Shown piece by piece: positions 7,020-8,769 of a stretch of 8,769 nt of DNA (positions are counted from its first letter, which is position 1; each line of letters opens with the position of its first letter). The notes beneath the pieces were generated by a model. It searched no databases and had not been told where the DNA came from. It saw only the letters and a program-made list of their open reading frames with translations. Source of the DNA: Verrucomicrobiota bacterium (lineage in GTDB: Bacteria; Verrucomicrobiota; Kiritimatiellia; UBA8416; JAIOPI01); contig JAQCIA010000064.1 in assembly GCA_027620105.1 (NCBI GenBank), positions 1-8,769 on the forward strand, in the 5' to 3' direction. The position numbers and the translations under genes were made by a program.

Positions 7020-7246
7020 CAGCACGCCTTTTCAAAATTGATCTGGGGGAAGTCACGCCCCAACACCGGCGCTGCCGCCACCCCCAGATGCCGCTCCATC
7101 AGCGTGGCATAGACGGATCGAAAATCCACGCGATATTTGACATCCCCGCGATCCAGATCCTTCGCTGCCAGACTCGGCGACGCTCCCACGATCCCGCCGC
7201 GCACCTTGCCACCCACCACCAAGACCGGCCCCGCGACGGCAGGGGT
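7019..7246 (-). pseudogene. DUF1501 protein, C-terminal remnant
   Basis: Only about the last 70 codons of a DUF1501 gene remain. On the minus strand from about 7234 the frame reads AGPVLVVGGKVRGGIVG, then LDRGDVKYRVDFRSVYATLM, then LGVAAAPVLGRDFPQINF, ending at TGA (7019-7021). DUF1501 proteins end with just this pattern (GG.VRGG...PSL..LD.GD.KY..DFRSVYAT....LG....VLG..F). Intact members are several hundred residues long, secreted by the Tat route, and usually lie just downstream of a DUF1800 gene. Upstream in this frame there is a stop at 7253-7255, the expected 'DHG' segment is missing, and no start with an SD is seen. The piece is out of frame with the DUF1800 fragment it abuts, so no fused protein can be made. 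The function of the family is poorly known. Confidence 0.68.
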
Positions 7247-7374
7247 TCGAGATCACTGGTTTTCAACATCCCGATCAACCACTGGGCCGGTGACTTCACC
7301 TCCGTGCGCCGCGCCAGCGGACCATAGAACTCGCCGCTGAGAAACATGCGCTCAAGCACCGGCCCGCCGCGCTC
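7242..7374 (-). pseudogene. DUF1800 protein, internal remnant
   Basis: On the minus strand, frame starting at 7374, the peptide ERGGPVLERMFLSGEFYG, then PLARRTEVKSPAQWLIGMLK matches the segment of DUF1800 proteins where 'R.MF.S.EFY......IKSP.QW.VG.L' is conserved. The match fades near codon TSDLE (about 7245); beyond it the same frame reads a Trp/Arg-rich nonsense tail while another frame carries the DUF1501 tail. The frame is closed upstream by a TGA at 7375-7377. Intact DUF1800 proteins are around 400-600 residues, so well over 80 percent is gone. The order (DUF1800 then DUF1501, same strand) is the normal operon order, so one internal deletion plus decay explains the arrangement. Confidence 0.58.
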
Positions 7375-7497
7375 TCAGCCATCACAAATGCTACGTCACG
7401 AGCAGCTCCGCCCCATACCGTTACGATCCTTGTTCTGACGCCGCCTGGTGCGTAAGAATGATCCCGCCGGCATCGTTCGGCTCCCGTTTGCCCTGCT
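7375..7497 (-). other. Decayed spacer between alr and the DUF1800 remnant
   Basis: These 123 bases hold no believable gene. On the minus strand one frame directly after the alr stop reads KQGKREPNDAGGIILTHQAA and is closed by TAA at 7421-7423. Another frame is open through the region but reads like no known protein. They may be further DUF1800 decay debris (GIIL.HQAAS faintly recalls the 'IID.IL.QPA' segment), but I cannot support this. No clear terminator for alr is visible. Confidence 0.4.
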
Positions 7498-8619
7498 TCA
7501 CACGCTGCGGTAGCGCCGTTCGCCGCGCCCGCCAATGGAACAGATGATGTCATAGGCATGCGTCCCCTTGATCGCCGCCCATTCGTCGATGTTCACCTGG
7601 TCATCGCCGTCCGTCCCGATACACGTCACCACATCACCACTGCGTGCATCCGGCGCCTGCGAAAGATCGACCGTTGTATAGTCCATGGATATCCGTCCGA
7701 CCACCGGGCACACACGCCCCCCGATCAGGACACGCCCGCGATTGGAAAGCGCCAGCGGCAGTCCGTCGGCGTAACCAGCCGAGATCGTCCCCACCCGCAT
7801 CCGCGCCGGTGTCTGGAACGTGCATCCATATCCAACGGTCGCCCCGGCGGGTAACTCGCGCACCGCCATCAGGCGTGTGCGCAACGTCAACACCGAGCGC
7901 ACGTCCACGGCGCGCGCACCTTCAGTGTCGAAACAGCCGTATAAATTGATGCCCGTTCGGACCATGTTGAACGGCTCGCGATACACGCGCCCCACATTGT
8001 TGATCGCGTCACTGTTGGCGGCATGCCGCAGACGGAACCCCATCCCCGCGCTATCGAGACGCCCCAGCATCGCCAGAAAGGACTCGATCTGCGCCTCGGT
8101 GACTGCACTCCCGCGCCGATACGCCATGGGAAAGTGCGTGAATACCCCTTCCAACACGAGACCGGGCAAGCTCCCCACAAACCGCACATCGGCATCACCA
8201 TCCGCAGGAAACCCCAATCGCCCCATGCCCGTGTCAATTTTCACGTGACACAACGCCTGCCGCGATTGCCGCACGCAGGCATCACTGATGCGTTGCCCCG
8301 TCTCGCGATCCGGGATCGGCAACACAATCCCGCACGCGACCGCTTCCGGTATCTCTTCCGCAAGGACGCTGCCCAGAATCTGCACCGGCACACCCAGATA
8401 CAGCAGGTCCAGCGCCTCATCCAGCTCTGCCACGCCGAATCGGTTGACCCCCGCGCCGGCCACTGCCTCACCAACCGCGCGCGCGCCTAGTCCATAGGCG
8501 TTCGCCTTGAGCACAGCCATCACCCCGCAGGGGCTAACAGCCGTAGCGATCTTCTGAAAATTGTTGCGCACAGTCCCGAGATTTACCTCAAGAACCACGC
8601 GCCGGTGCGCACTGGACAT
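7498..8619 (-). CDS. alr: alanine racemase
   Basis: A 373-aa PLP-dependent alanine racemase, full length, interconverting L- and D-alanine in the cytosol to supply D-alanine for peptidoglycan. PLP-binding Lys38 is in AVLKANAYGLG (35-45). The second catalytic base Tyr264 is in VGYGCTF (262-268). VKIDTGMGRLGF (126-137) carries Lys127, equivalent to the carbamylated lysine of some Alr enzymes. RHAANSDA (198-205), VRTGINLYG (220-228), GYADG (282-286) and GRISMD (308-313) complete the signature. The start ATG (8617-8619) is chosen because MSSAHRRVVLEVNLGTVRNN matches the family N-terminus and has AGGGAG six bases upstream (8626-8631). The frame stays open to 8760, but those 47 codons are not Alr-like. 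It is divergent from the gene starting at 8753 and is followed by the decayed region. Confidence 0.96.
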   Translation of the reverse strand: MSSAHRRVVLEVNLGTVRNNFQKIATAVSPCGVMAVLKANAYGLGARAVGEAVAGAGVNRFGVAELDEALDLLYLGVPVQILGSVLAEEIPEAVACGIVLPIPDRETGQRISDACVRQSRQALCHVKIDTGMGRLGFPADGDADVRFVGSLPGLVLEGVFTHFPMAYRRGSAVTEAQIESFLAMLGRLDSAGMGFRLRHAANSDAINNVGRVYREPFNMVRTGINLYGCFDTEGARAVDVRSVLTLRTRLMAVRELPAGATVGYGCTFQTPARMRVGTISAGYADGLPLALSNRGRVLIGGRVCPVVGRISMDYTTVDLSQAPDARSGDVVTCIGTDGDDQVNIDEWAAIKGTHAYDIICSIGGRGERRYRSV

Positions 8620-8625
8620 CCCGCT

Positions 8626-8631
8626 CTCCCT
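8626..8631 (-). promoter_or_regulatory. Shine-Dalgarno sequence of alr
   Basis: On the minus strand this is AGGGAG, six bases before the ATG at 8617-8619. It favours that start over longer in-frame options reaching 8760. Confidence 0.6.
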
Positions 8632-8639
8632 TGAATGTC

Positions 8640-8653
8640 CCGCAATCTTGCGG
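8640..8653. repeat. Palindrome CCGCAA-TC-TTGCGG in the alr upstream region
   Basis: Perfect six-base arms with a two-base centre lie 20 bases before the alr start in the divergent intergenic region. The size and symmetry suit a dimeric regulator site, but the factor is unknown. Twelve bases, CCCGCAATCTTG (8639-8650), recur exactly at 272-283 in another intergenic gap. Confidence 0.35.
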
Positions 8654-8698
8654 AACTGGCCCCCGCACCTGCAAGTCATTCCTTCCCGCGTCCCGCCC

Positions 8699-8727
8699 TT
8701 GTTCGCCCACCGCCCCGTTGCTATGCT
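8699..8727 (+). promoter_or_regulatory. Sigma70-type extended -10 promoter
   Basis: TTGTTC (8699-8704) and TATGCT (8722-8727) are 17 bases apart, and TGC (8719-8721) before the second box makes an extended -10. Transcription would start near 8734, just upstream of the SD and ATG of the right-edge gene. Spacing and orientation fit that gene well. Confidence 0.5.
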
Positions 8728-8752
8728 GCCGTCAATTACTGGAGTACACCCC

Positions 8753-8769
8753 ATGAGCAACGAACCCGT
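8753..8769 (+). CDS. Start of an unidentified gene (partial)
   Basis: ATG at 8753 opens a frame reading MSNEP before the window ends. GGAG (8741-8744) lies eight bases upstream, and a well-spaced promoter sits at 8699-8727, so this looks like a genuine gene start divergent from alr. Five residues are far too few to identify a product. Confidence 0.5.

Noticed and set aside
6288..7327. Plus-strand open frames across the aldolase and the decayed region
   Set aside because: Their products are Arg/His/Pro/Thr-rich and featureless, and they lie opposite a clear aldolase gene and DUF1800/DUF1501 homology on the minus strand.
8620..8760. N-terminal extension of alanine racemase by 47 codons
   Set aside because: The extension has no Alr similarity, overlaps the promoter and start of the divergent gene, and the internal ATG at 8617-8619 has a proper SD.
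1..8769. CRISPR arrays, tRNA or rRNA genes, transposases, phage genes, toxin-antitoxin or defence modules
   Set aside because: Both strands were read for repeats, tRNA-like folds and relevant protein motifs. Apart from the decayed stretch, each long region is covered by a core-type gene with an ordinary family match or a TPR lipoprotein.

Overview
The window is a GC-rich bacterial chromosome segment with strong G/C preference at third codon positions. It looks like core genome rather than mobile DNA. The best hints to the lineage are the relics of a DUF1800/DUF1501 gene pair, which is typical of Planctomycetes, Verrucomicrobia and relatives, and a bS22/AURKAIP1-type micro-protein. A member of the PVC group (Verrucomicrobiota, Kiritimatiellota or Lentisphaerota) is the most likely source, but this is inference from gene content only.

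Left part, + strand (1-269): the last 32 codons of hisG (histidine biosynthesis), then a 28-codon gene for a very basic ribosomal-protein-like peptide. It has a good Shine-Dalgarno sequence and is followed by a strong 11-bp hairpin.

Central part, + strand (341-6226): five tightly packed genes. They encode a TPR lipoprotein, a GT4 glycosyltransferase, thiamine-monophosphate kinase (thiL), the tRNA t6A factor TsaE, and a family 20 glycoside hydrolase without a signal peptide. The junctions are overlapping or nearly abutting (GTGA or an 8-base gap, TAG-ATG, GTGA or an 11-base gap, ATGA), so this is very probably one transcript with translational coupling, although the products serve unrelated processes.

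Right part, - strand (6339-8619): a KDPG/KHG aldolase, a roughly 480-base decayed region, and alanine racemase. The decayed region holds out-of-frame remnants of a DUF1800 gene joined to the tail of a DUF1501 gene, which looks like a deletion scar. The + and - gene blocks converge at about 6226-6339. At the right edge a new + strand gene begins at 8753, divergent from alr, with a good extended -10 promoter.

I found no CRISPR array, tRNA, rRNA, insertion sequence, toxin-antitoxin pair or defence system, and nothing that amounts to a convincing new biological system. The most interesting items are the bS22-like micro-gene, the deletion-fused pseudogene, the mixed-function coupled operon, and a 12-base word shared by two intergenic regions.
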